Below, piece by piece: positions 1-6,569 of a stretch of DNA of 9,440 nucleotides. The notes beneath the pieces are model-generated. The model had not been told where the DNA came from, searched no databases, and worked only from the letters and a program-made list of their open reading frames with translations. The position numbers and the translations under genes are program-made. Source of the stretch: Legionella genomosp. 1 (GTDB lineage Bacteria > Pseudomonadota > Gammaproteobacteria > Legionellales > Legionellaceae); contig CAMDBQ010000043.1 of assembly GCA_945889365.1 (NCBI GenBank), forward strand, positions 1-9,440, given 5' to 3'. Each line of letters starts with the position of its first letter. The stretch's first letter is position 1.

Positions 1-972
1 ATGACTCACGTTAGGACGATGCTTTACTAACTCACCATGACATAATAATGCCAATACAAAAAAGCTAAGCAAATTGACGATAATGAATAACCATGCAGGC
101 ATGTGATTTGTTCCAATCATGAATCCAATCACGGGTAGCATCCAAAAAAACAACGCATATCGAACAACCCGGGCATGGGGGATAATCCGATTGCGTGCAA
201 AGGTAATCACGAATGAAAGCAAATACAGAGCCAGCGGCAACACCCAAAACAGAGGCGTTGCAGCAACATCAGTGGAGATATAAAACGTTACACCCATCAT
301 TAGACTGCAGGGAATGAAGCTTAAAAACACCCATTTAGCTGGAAGTTGCCATGCTAATTTAAGAGGCGCCTCTCGTCGTACCGGGACTTGTTCGCGGGAT
401 CCAGGTTTCACAAGGCACAAAACCCAAAACAATAGAACTAGATAAAGCCCATAAATACCATTCCAGATGTGAAACTGTTGACTCACACCCGAAAACCGCT
501 CAATGACCCACGGGTAACTTAATAAAGCCAGCAAACTGCCAACATTACTGGCGGCATACAAATAATAGGGATCAGCTGCCTGTTTACCGTTTGTCTGACT
601 AAACGCATATTGCAACAACGGAGCAGAGGATCCAATCACCAGCAAGGGTAGCCCCAACTGGAATAATAAATTTTCAAGAATCAGCCATTCGGGAGAACCC
701 GTGCCTAATACAGGCGTAAAGGCCAACGGCAGCGCTGTTAGACTGAGCAAGCAGACACACAGATGAACTAAACGCCAAGACTTAACTTGACTTAAACACC
801 ATACATACGCATATGCACTTAACAAAACAGCTTGAAAGAATAGCATGCAAACGGTCCAAACTGCCGGGGTTCCACCGTATACTGGTAATAAGATCTTGCC
901 GACCATGGGTTGGATCACAAACAATAAGCATGCACTTAAAAAGAGACTGATTGGAAATATATATTTATGCAT
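1..972 (-). CDS. Fused MFS/spermidine-synthase-like membrane protein, N-terminal part (3' end beyond window)
   Basis: This frame is open from an ATG at 972 to the left edge, giving 324 visible residues and no stop. The protein is very hydrophobic, with several membrane segments. It carries stretches typical of the membrane domain of fused MFS/spermidine-synthase proteins: QPMVGKILLPVYGGTPAVW (21-39), SSAPLLQ (115-121), DPYYLYAASNVGSLLAL (134-150), STDVAATPLFWVLPLALYLL (233-252) and CHGELVKHRP (311-320). In this family the membrane part precedes a cytoplasmic SpeE-like aminopropyltransferase-fold domain, which would lie outside the window, so catalytic capacity cannot be judged. The substrate of such proteins is not well established. 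The start is supported by AAGG four bases upstream of the ATG. It follows dps on the same strand, 86 bases after the dps stop, and a palindrome fills most of that gap. Family assignment is confident; function is not. Confidence 0.85.
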   Translation of the reverse strand, partial: MHKYIFPISLFLSACLLFVIQPMVGKILLPVYGGTPAVWTVCMLFFQAVLLSAYAYVWCLSQVKSWRLVHLCVCLLSLTALPLAFTPVLGTGSPEWLILENLLFQLGLPLLVIGSSAPLLQYAFSQTNGKQAADPYYLYAASNVGSLLALLSYPWVIERFSGVSQQFHIWNGIYGLYLVLLFWVLCLVKPGSREQVPVRREAPLKLAWQLPAKWVFLSFIPCSLMMGVTFYISTDVAATPLFWVLPLALYLLSFVITFARNRIIPHARVVRYALFFWMLPVIGFMIGTNHMPAWLFIIVNLLSFFVLALLCHGELVKHRPNVSH

Positions 973-994
973 AAAGCCTTATTTGAATAGACCG

Positions 995-1062
995 GTAGGT
1001 TGCGGCCTTGGCCCAACCATGTCGCCACTCGAAGACCATGTGGGGCCAAGGCCACAACCTAC
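995..1062. repeat. 68-base imperfect palindrome (REP/MITE-like) at the dps 3' end
   Basis: The arms at 995-1014 and 1043-1062 are 20 bases each and complementary at 19 positions; the one mismatch is g1004 against a1054. The interior continues as a bulged stem (CATGTC against GAC-CATG) around a loop of about ten bases, so nearly the whole segment can fold. The right arm contains the dps stop codon (TAG, 1061-1059), so the element abuts or overwrites the end of dps. Neither strand has a T-run after the stem, so it is not a canonical Rho-independent terminator, although it could attenuate transcription or protect a 3' end. The GTAGGTTG...CAACCTAC ends resemble palindromic repeats dispersed in many bacterial genomes. 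Copy number cannot be seen from here. Confidence 0.8.
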
Positions 1063-1499
1063 GACAGATCCCGTGAAGCACCCAACATCCAATGCGCCTT
1101 CTGGTGCACAGCAATCCGTTCAGACAACAAACTCACCGTACCCTCATCACCGACAGCTTGAGCCAACGTCATTGCCTTATTCAAATCCTTAACCAGGGTT
1201 GCATTATCAGCAGCAAGCTCACTAACCATTTGGTCCGAACTCAAATCAGAATCACCATCTTTAATCGTTTTTAACTGCTCAAACTCTTTAAACGTAGCAG
1301 GCGCTTTGTGTCCCATCATCAGCATCCGTTCAGCAACCGCATCAACCGCTTCTGCCAGATCACGGTACTCCAGCTCAAACAAGTCATGCAACGGTTTGAA
1401 ATGCGGGCCTTTAACATGCCAATGAAAATTCTGGGTTTTAAGATACAGAGCATACGTATCCGCCATAATAATCGATAGTTTATTCATTAAATCACTCAT
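1059..1499 (-). CDS. dps: Dps-family DNA-binding ferritin-like protein
   Basis: The 146-residue product is a normal-length Dps mini-ferritin. It would form a 12-subunit shell that oxidises Fe(II) with hydrogen peroxide, stores the iron and shields DNA in starvation or oxidative stress. The intersubunit ferroxidase ligands are present with the standard spacing: H26 and H38 on one helix, D53 and E57 on the next (in NFHWHVKG, PLHDLF and DAVAERM). There is no long lysine-rich N-terminal tail, so direct DNA binding of the E. coli type is uncertain. AAGGAG lies five bases before the ATG, and a strong promoter lies just upstream. The stop codon falls inside the right arm of the 995-1062 palindrome, so the last residues (DLS) may have been altered by that element. 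A plus-strand gene is divergent from it. Confidence 0.95.
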   Translation of the reverse strand: MSDLMNKLSIIMADTYALYLKTQNFHWHVKGPHFKPLHDLFELEYRDLAEAVDAVAERMLMMGHKAPATFKEFEQLKTIKDGDSDLSSDQMVSELAADNATLVKDLNKAMTLAQAVGDEGTVSLLSERIAVHQKAHWMLGASRDLS

Positions 1500-1528
1500 A
1501 CAAACTCCTTTTTATTAATTCAAATTCT

Positions 1529-1556
1529 AGTGTAGCATGGCACTCCATTAAATCAA
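1529..1556 (-). promoter_or_regulatory. Probable sigma70-type promoter of dps
   Basis: Read on the minus strand, a -35 TTGATT (1556-1551) and a -10 TACACT (1534-1529) are separated by 16 bases. This places the transcription start about 20-25 bases before the dps ATG, with AAGGAG (1510-1505) between them. No convincing Fur or OxyR operator is visible by eye. Confidence 0.65.
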
Positions 1557-1638
1557 TTCCACTTTTTCTTTCGTTAGAAAAATTTGTCATTTTTTCAGCG
1601 GCTCCATGCGGTCGCCTTGACCCCGCCACCCAAAATCG

Positions 1639-1667
1639 TTCTTTTTTAAAGCATTTAATGATACAAT
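1639..1667 (+). promoter_or_regulatory. Weak candidate promoter for the kinase-like gene
   Basis: TACAAT at 1662-1667 is a fair -10 box. The hexamer 17 bases upstream, TTCTTT (1639-1644), is a poor -35. If this promoter is used, the transcript would begin near 1674. That would exclude the ATG at 1666 and favour the ATG at 1699. The rest of the 166-base divergent region (1500-1665) is largely AT-rich and shows no other gene I can support. Confidence 0.3.
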
Positions 1668-2832
1668 GCGCTTCCCAGTCTTTTGGTTGATCAAAATTAT
1701 GCCAATCCATGAAATTGATATTCAGTTATTTGAAAAAATAGACATGGATTGTCTTGCTTCAGGTTCTCATGCAATGAGTAAAGGAACACTAATGCATTCA
1801 AACAAAATTTGGTTTTGTAAAGCCGCGTCTAATGCTTTGCGTGCACGTTATGAAGTATTAGCACAAGAATTTTATCGATTAATTATTTCCGGTCAACCAG
1901 AAACACGCATTGCAAAACAACTACAGAATAATGAGTACTTCATTCTTTCAGAAGAAGTCAGTGGTATTCAGCAACTACCGCTTAACAAGCAAGCACGATT
2001 TACCAAAGGCGTTTATACTGGATTAGGTGAAATTTTGATTGTGTCTATATTTTTGCATGAAATTGATTTGAATCTCGGCAATGTGGTTATCAATAGTAAC
2101 AATAAAGTGATAAAAATTGATGGGGACTGGAGCATGGCATCACTGGTTAGGCCTGATTTACTCGACAATAAACCTGCCCAAATAACGCCAAGACTACTTG
2201 AAAGCTTACCTTATTTACCGCCATCAGATTATGTTGCACACAATTGGTTAGATATTTGTTCCGGCGGTAATGTTGTTGAAAAAAGCGCTATATTTCATGA
2301 TGATTTACTAATAGCACCGCATTACATCGCTGAAATCAATCAAGCTATTTTAGGTATTCTCTTATTGCCCAGACACTTCATTCAACAATTTATTAACATG
2401 TATATGCTTGAAGATACAGGGAGTTTACTAGATATTGTTCTGATGAGACAAGCCGAATTAAAGGAGAGCGCCATGCAAACGGCGTCATTCATAGCTTACA
2501 TCACGTCACCAGAAGCAAGAACAACGGCTCGACATCAATTTGATCACATGAAACAATTTTCGGCGAATGATCTGTACCCTATTATACACCCCACCGATCA
2601 TGGCATGCTTCAACAATCGTTTGATGCATTACGATCTGAATTAATGCCTAACGATCATGGATCACCCAATACTGTTACAGTCATTGATGTACTCGATGGA
2701 GCAATCGATCCCCCTACGCTACAAACACCTACATACACAACCAATAAAAATAGATTCTTTAGTTCATCGGCATTCCCAGGGACAAGCGCTTTGCGACTGA
2801 ATCGAACATACCCTGATTTATCCGCCCTCTAA
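1666..2832 (+). CDS. Putative protein/lipid-kinase-fold protein, candidate secreted effector
   Basis: I do not recognise a named family; 388 codons are open from the first ATG. The layout fits a divergent kinase-like fold similar to those in several Legionella and Coxiella effectors. K52 in IWFCKAA could be the ATP-binding lysine, and E63 in RYEVLAQEFYRL the helix-C partner. EYFILSEEVSG (90-100) could be the hinge. HEIDLNLGNVVI (131-142) resembles a catalytic loop with D134 and N139 in the D-x4-N spacing. KIDGDWS (150-156) would supply the metal-binding D152, 13 residues after N139 as in protein kinase A. The remaining 230 residues are unassigned. No signal peptide or clear membrane segment is seen. 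The start is uncertain: neither ATG 1666 nor ATG 1699 (codon 12) has a Shine-Dalgarno; the longest frame is given. The gene looks more AT-rich than the ald/etf genes, which fits an accessory gene. The ORF is confident; the kinase role is a hypothesis. Confidence 0.8.
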   Translation: MRFPVFWLIKIMPIHEIDIQLFEKIDMDCLASGSHAMSKGTLMHSNKIWFCKAASNALRARYEVLAQEFYRLIISGQPETRIAKQLQNNEYFILSEEVSGIQQLPLNKQARFTKGVYTGLGEILIVSIFLHEIDLNLGNVVINSNNKVIKIDGDWSMASLVRPDLLDNKPAQITPRLLESLPYLPPSDYVAHNWLDICSGGNVVEKSAIFHDDLLIAPHYIAEINQAILGILLLPRHFIQQFINMYMLEDTGSLLDIVLMRQAELKESAMQTASFIAYITSPEARTTARHQFDHMKQFSANDLYPIIHPTDHGMLQQSFDALRSELMPNDHGSPNTVTVIDVLDGAIDPPTLQTPTYTTNKNRFFSSSAFPGTSALRLNRTYPDLSAL

Positions 2833-2915
2833 CGAAACGTTGCTCCATCCGGCTTAGCATGTCTTCACCTCGTTGCTAGTGAGGTCTCTCACGCCCCTAC
2901 ATTGCGAAAAAAACC

Positions 2916-4145
2916 TCATTGAACCAAGCTAAACAAAAGCGCGCCCAATGTCCAATCAATGCCAGTCCCATTTATATGGTCGATGACATTTAATTGAGAG
3001 CCTTGTACCTGGTATGTATTATAAATCAAGTCATCAAAATAAACACCATTTGCGCAATAATTAGAAAGGTTTGAGGTGGATTCATCCGGATAGTTGGATT
3101 GCAATGTAGACCAGGGTTGATAACAGATGGCATTGATTTTTGATTGAAGAGCACTTTGTGTGGGCGTTTGAAGGATATTGAAGAATTTATAATTATAATA
3201 AATCCCCCCAGTGGCAACAAATTTTTGTCCTTCTGTCGGAAGGATATTTTGTGTTACATCCAAGCTATTAATAATATTTGAGTAGATAATAGAACAGGGA
3301 GAAAAATTAAAATCGCTGATCTGTGAGTCAGAAGGATAGCCTGTTGGAAAGCAATTGGGCGCGGATGGATAGGTTGTCATTGTGTTAAGGGCTTGATCCT
3401 GTCCCAGGCCTAAAAAACTTTGACTATATATTCGATAAAGTCTGTGGTTAATCGTAACAACGACTTCATTGGCGGGTTTACTGGTGTCGGTTGTGGCAAA
3501 GGCAATCTGAGTTGAGGCACCACCCATATCAATGGTTCCTGTTGTTTCTGAAGGATGAATGAAATTATTTTGCAAATAATTAACGTCCATCCAACCATAG
3601 ACCCCCTCCATCGTGCCGCTGATGGTCAGAACATTATTGTCGTTTAATGAAAAAGCATAATTATCATGGATATAACGTCGGACACTCGCATAGATTGCGT
3701 CTTGCTGATCTTGTGGTAACAAACGCATCCCAGCGGTAGCTAAAACGCTGACTGGAACCTGGGATAAGTTAACTCCCCTGCTTTGTAAGTCATTGGCTAC
3801 ACTATCCAGTATGGGTTTTAAGGAGGGGCCGGCTAAATCAGGTGTATTTGCATAGGAAGATAACCCTGGTTTGGTCATTTTATTATTTATATCTTTAATC
3901 ACTGGCACAGGAATCATGGGTAACGATTTTGCATATTCAAAAACATGGGCGCGTGAACCGCTACTGCCAGCATCCACAATAACAGCATACTGTAGGCTAG
4001 ATGCCATACTCGACAAACTGAACAAGCAGACAAACGTTGTTAGGAACCACGTCATCCCGAGCTTGCGAGGGATCTCATAAACTTGCGACTTACTTTCTAC
4101 AAGAGATTCATTACTGCGCTCGGGATGACGTGGTGAATATTTCAT
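2916..4145 (-). CDS. Secreted GDA1/CD39-family nucleoside triphosphate diphosphohydrolase (apyrase)
   Basis: The 409-residue protein belongs to the NTPDase (ecto-apyrase) family, which hydrolyses nucleoside tri- and diphosphates outside the cytoplasm. All five apyrase regions are visible: ACR1 DAGSSGSRAHVF (58-69), ACR2 LATAGMR (135-141), ACR3 GTMEGVYGWMDVNY (177-190, with probable catalytic base E180), ACR4 DMGGASTQIAF (206-216) and ACR5 DWTLGALLF (397-405). C265, C284, C341 and C364 may form disulfides. A hydrophobic segment (34-47), followed by SMA-SS, is a plausible signal peptide for export. The start at 4145 is chosen for AAAAGGA five bases upstream; a TTG at 4163 in frame would overlap that site. 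Residues 5-33 are encoded by an inserted palindromic repeat, giving an unusually long charged n-region; ATG 4055 (M31) is an alternative start. Legionella pneumophila uses such an enzyme in intracellular growth (known for the family). A similar host role here is inferred. Confidence 0.93.
   Translation of the reverse strand: MKYSPRHPERSNESLVESKSQVYEIPRKLGMTWFLTTFVCLFSLSSMASSLQYAVIVDAGSSGSRAHVFEYAKSLPMIPVPVIKDINNKMTKPGLSSYANTPDLAGPSLKPILDSVANDLQSRGVNLSQVPVSVLATAGMRLLPQDQQDAIYASVRRYIHDNYAFSLNDNNVLTISGTMEGVYGWMDVNYLQNNFIHPSETTGTIDMGGASTQIAFATTDTSKPANEVVVTINHRLYRIYSQSFLGLGQDQALNTMTTYPSAPNCFPTGYPSDSQISDFNFSPCSIIYSNIINSLDVTQNILPTEGQKFVATGGIYYNYKFFNILQTPTQSALQSKINAICYQPWSTLQSNYPDESTSNLSNYCANGVYFDDLIYNTYQVQGSQLNVIDHINGTGIDWTLGALLFSLVQ
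4046..4134. repeat. 89-base palindromic repeat inserted in frame in the NTPDase signal region
   Basis: Perfect 17-base inverted arms lie at 4046-4062 and 4118-4134 (ACCACGTCATCCCGAGC and its complement), separated by 55 bases. The CGTCATCCCGAG...CTCGGGATGACG ends and the internal GCGAGGGATCTCAT match the general look of small palindromic repeats dispersed in many bacterial genomes, including elements that sit in frame inside Rickettsia genes. Here the element is read through without a stop and encodes NTPDase residues 5-33. No target-site duplication is obvious by eye, and there is no second copy in the window. Confidence 0.85.
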
Positions 4146-4164
4146 TGAAATCCTTTTGTGCAAA

Positions 4165-4317
4165 TTATAAGTAATGATAAATAATGCCCTCCATCAATAA
4201 GATATTGCCCGATATAGTTGAGTGCGCTTCACATCCGTTCGATCCCACAAAAGCGCAAGACACTAAACAAGCGACCCGAGCCAACGTTGAAAAAGAAATC
4301 AGTCTATTTAACTTCAC
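4165..4317 (-). CDS. Possible 50-residue lipoprotein-like small ORF upstream of the NTPDase
   Basis: A GTG at 4317 opens a 50-codon frame ending in TAA at 4165, 19 bases before the NTPDase ATG. It has AGGGA eight bases upstream and a perfect TATAAT (4352-4347) placed to start a transcript about 23 bases before the GTG. The translation begins MKLNRLISFSTLARVACLVSC. A basic start, a hydrophobic stretch and a lipobox-like LVSC (C21) suggest an export signal, and further cysteines are C17 and C29. It resembles no family I know. It could be a short secreted peptide, a leader ORF coupled to the NTPDase, the remnant of a longer lost gene, or chance. The -35 region is poor. Confidence 0.35.
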   Translation of the reverse strand: MKLNRLISFSTLARVACLVSCAFVGSNGCEAHSTISGNILLMEGIIYHYL

Positions 4318-4431
4318 TATATTAATCCCTGTAAAATGGGTGCCTTATTATATAGGAAGTATTTAATTAAACCTATCTTTTAAAAAACAACGCGGGTGTT
4401 CAAGGTCTATTGGGGTGTCTTCATCATTATT
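4318..4431. other. Intergenic region between ald and the small ORF
   Basis: This 114-base AT-rich spacer holds the -10 box and ribosome site described for the small ORF. Downstream of the ald stop, on the minus strand, there is a run of six T near 4382-4387, but I cannot find a convincing stem before it, so no terminator is called. No other gene is supported here. Confidence 0.5.
4347..4352 (-). promoter_or_regulatory. Consensus -10 box upstream of the small ORF and NTPDase
   Basis: TATAAT on the minus strand (4352-4347) is followed by AGGGA and the GTG of the small ORF. No good -35 lies 16-18 bases upstream (the sequence there reads TAGGTT or near it), and there is no extended TG. It is the best visible candidate for transcription of the NTPDase. 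A second TATAAT at 4169-4164 would begin transcription inside the NTPDase ribosome site and is less likely. Confidence 0.4.
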
Positions 4432-5553
4432 TCATCCGCTCGCCAGTGCATCGGTAGCCGCAATGTAATCATATCCAAGATCTCGAGCGACGGCTTCATA
4501 TGTAATCATCCCTTGATGTACATTCAAGCCATTTAGCAAATGATCATCACTCAACAAAGCCAGCTTCACACCTTTGGTCACCAGGCTCAACACAAAAGGC
4601 AATGTTGCATTATTCAGGGCGAAAGTTGAAGTTTTTGGTACCGCTCCTGGCATATTGGCAACGCAATAATGTACGACACCATCGTCCATATAGGTAGGTT
4701 CATGATGGGTGGTTGGCCTGCTGGTTTCAAAGCATCCACCTTGGTCAATTGCGACATCAACAACCACTGATCCAGGGCGCATGGCTTTTAACATGGCACG
4801 GGTTACTAACTTAGGGGCGGCCGCCCCCGGAACCAGCACGGCTCCAATAACCAAATCTGCCGCGACCACGTAATGCTCCAATGCATCGCTGGTGGCATAA
4901 ATCGTATTTAATTTAGATCCAAATTGAAAATCAAGTTCACGTAAACGCGATAATGATTTGTCTAACACCGTCACGTGCGCTTCCATACCCATTGCTATGC
5001 GGACAGCATTGGTACCAACGACACCTCCTCCTATCACCACAACATTACCTGAGGCTACGCCCGGAACACCGCTTAATAAAACCCCGCTACCCCCTTGCGC
5101 CATTTCAAGGCAGTGCGCGCCGGCTTGGATAGACATGCGGCCGGCAACTTGTGACATGGGCGTTAGTAAAGGTAAGCCACCATCCTGTTGCGTGACCGTT
5201 TCATAAGCAATCGCAGTGACGCCTGATTCTTTCAGCATGCGTGTTTGTTGGGGATCGGGTGCCAAATGCAAATAGGTAAAAATAGTTTGGCCTTCGCGCA
5301 AGCGTTTGCATTCTATGGGTTGGGGTTCTTTTACTTTAATGATGAGTTCAGATCGCTGAAAAACTTCATCAGCTGTGTCTACAATTTCAGCTCCTGCAGC
5401 ATGATAATCTGCGTCAGAAATTCCAATTCCAAGACCAGCATTTTTTTCTACCAAAACAGTTCCACCCGCTCGAACTACTTCTCTCACGCTGCCAGGGACG
5501 AGTCCAACTCGATTTTCCTGTGGTTTAATTTCTTTTGGTACGCCAACGATCAT
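4432..5553 (-). CDS. ald: Alanine dehydrogenase
   Basis: This 373-residue cytoplasmic enzyme oxidatively deaminates L-alanine to pyruvate and ammonia with NAD+, and can run in reverse to assimilate ammonia. Length and landmarks are those of the family: the N-terminal VGVPKEIKPQENRVGL with substrate-binding R15, K75 in IIKVKEPQ, catalytic H96 in TYLHLAPD, the nucleotide-binding GGGVVG (175-180) followed by D198 for the adenosine ribose, and catalytic D270 in DVAIDQGG. AAGGAA nine bases upstream supports the ATG at 5553. It lies 57 bases downstream of etfA on the same strand and could be read from the etf transcript. A decayed palindrome-like sequence occupies part of that gap. With alr in the same window it would let the cell use D- or L-alanine for carbon and nitrogen. 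Confidence 0.97.
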   Translation of the reverse strand: MIVGVPKEIKPQENRVGLVPGSVREVVRAGGTVLVEKNAGLGIGISDADYHAAGAEIVDTADEVFQRSELIIKVKEPQPIECKRLREGQTIFTYLHLAPDPQQTRMLKESGVTAIAYETVTQQDGGLPLLTPMSQVAGRMSIQAGAHCLEMAQGGSGVLLSGVPGVASGNVVVIGGGVVGTNAVRIAMGMEAHVTVLDKSLSRLRELDFQFGSKLNTIYATSDALEHYVVAADLVIGAVLVPGAAAPKLVTRAMLKAMRPGSVVVDVAIDQGGCFETSRPTTHHEPTYMDDGVVHYCVANMPGAVPKTSTFALNNATLPFVLSLVTKGVKLALLSDDHLLNGLNVHQGMITYEAVARDLGYDYIAATDALASG

Positions 5554-5594
5554 GAGAATTTATTCCTTAGTAACGTTCACAAATCCGTTCTAAT

Positions 5595-5613
5595 GTAGGG
5601 GCACGCGCCACTA
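5595..5613. repeat. Short imperfect palindrome spanning the etfA stop
   Basis: GTAGGGGCACGCGCCACTA pairs TAGGGGCACG with CGCGCCACTA at eight of ten positions. It contains the etfA stop codon (TAG, 5613-5611). The AATGTAGGGGC core recurs, as its complement, near 2904-2894, and a related TAGGGGC occurs in the 7345-7383 hairpin. It may be a degenerate copy of a dispersed GTAGGGGC-type repeat. No T-run follows, so a terminator role is doubtful. Confidence 0.4.
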
Positions 5614-6555
5614 GCCCTTATTGAGATGCAACTGCTCAATCAACTGAGGAACCAACTCAAACAAATCTCCAACCAAACCGTAGGTGGCAATTTGAAAAAC
5701 AGGCGCATCTGGATCTTTGTTAATGGCGACAATCACTTTTGAATCTTTCATGCCAGCCAAATGTTGTACTGCACCTGAAATGCCGATAGCGATATACAAA
5801 TTGGGTGCAACAATTTTTCCTGTTTGACCAACCTGGCAATCATTTGGCACAAATCCTGCGTCTACTGCAGCACGGGATGCTCCAACTGCGGCACCCAATG
5901 CATCGGCCAAATCGCCTATTAATTTGAATTTTTCAGCACTTTGCAAACCGCGCCCACCAGAAACAACGATTTTGGCATTATTTAAATCAGGACGCACGGA
6001 TGGTGTTAATTGATGATCAACAAACGTTGTGAGAGTCCAGGTAAATACCTGCCCTATACGTTCGATACGGCATGGTGCTTGAGTCTGTGTTTCGGGGTCA
6101 AACGCGGTAGTACGAATGCTTAATACTTTTTGATCATCCAGGACCCGCACAGTTTCAATGGCATTACCGGCGTAGATTGGGTGCTGAAACGTATTTTGGT
6201 CAATAATGGACGTTACATCTGATATTTGCGCGACATCAAGTAATGCTGCAATACGGGGTAATGTGTTTTTACCATAGGTGGTTGAAGCGGCCAAAATAAT
6301 GCTAAACGATGGAGCAAGGGCTGCGACCAACTGACTGGTATTCTCAGACAATTGGTGGGTGTAACACGCATTATCAACTAACCAGACTGTCTCAACGCCC
6401 GCTAATGTTGCGGCTTCATCTGCCACGGTTTGGCAATTGTGCCCTACCACCAGCAAAACTGGTTTTGCATTCATCTCCAAGGCTGCTGTGAGCACATTAC
6501 GCGTTGAAGGCTGCATGGTTTTATTGTCGTGTTCTACGAGAATTAACGTTCGCAT
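5611..6555 (-). CDS. etfA: Electron transfer flavoprotein alpha subunit
   Basis: The 314-residue alpha subunit pairs with EtfB to form a soluble FAD/AMP heterodimer that takes electrons from acyl-CoA and similar dehydrogenases and hands them to ETF:quinone oxidoreductase. The N-terminal domain has STTYGKNTLPRIAALLDV (91-108). The C-terminal FAD domain is complete: VSGGRGL (198-204), GASRAAVDAG (225-234), QVGQTGK (241-247), GISGAVQH (258-265) and AINKDPDAP (277-285). It closes with the typical YGLVGDLFELVPQL. The residue before that YG is threonine, where aspartate is common; I would not read a loss of function into it. AGGGAA five bases upstream supports the ATG. It starts 14 bases after the etfB stop, so the two are surely cotranscribed. 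Confidence 0.97.
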   Translation of the reverse strand: MRTLILVEHDNKTMQPSTRNVLTAALEMNAKPVLLVVGHNCQTVADEAATLAGVETVWLVDNACYTHQLSENTSQLVAALAPSFSIILAASTTYGKNTLPRIAALLDVAQISDVTSIIDQNTFQHPIYAGNAIETVRVLDDQKVLSIRTTAFDPETQTQAPCRIERIGQVFTWTLTTFVDHQLTPSVRPDLNNAKIVVSGGRGLQSAEKFKLIGDLADALGAAVGASRAAVDAGFVPNDCQVGQTGKIVAPNLYIAIGISGAVQHLAGMKDSKVIVAINKDPDAPVFQIATYGLVGDLFELVPQLIEQLHLNKG

Positions 6556-6569
6556 GATCGTTCCCTGAA

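Noticed and set aside
845..1192. 115-codon plus-strand frame
   Set aside because: It runs antisense across the membrane protein gene, the palindrome and dps, is low in complexity (P, S, T, Q) and matches no family.
1492..1710. 72-codon minus-strand frame overlapping the dps start
   Set aside because: It covers the dps promoter and the start of the kinase-like gene, has no ribosome site or family resemblance, and ends inside dps. It is treated as chance.
2833..2915. Possible bidirectional terminator between the convergent genes
   Set aside because: Only a five-base stem (ACCTC...GAGGT, about 2867-2885) is present, and the nearby A-run (2907-2913) is not placed directly after it. Not called.
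4146..4163. TTG start for the NTPDase six codons upstream
   Set aside because: It overlaps the AAAAGGA ribosome site, which is ideally placed for the ATG at 4145.
4184..4366. 60-codon plus-strand frame upstream of the NTPDase
   Set aside because: It has no ribosome site and no recognisable features. The opposite strand has better start signals and a signal-like N-terminus.
4380..4431. Intrinsic terminator of ald
   Set aside because: A six-T run exists on the minus strand, but no stem of more than three pairs precedes it.
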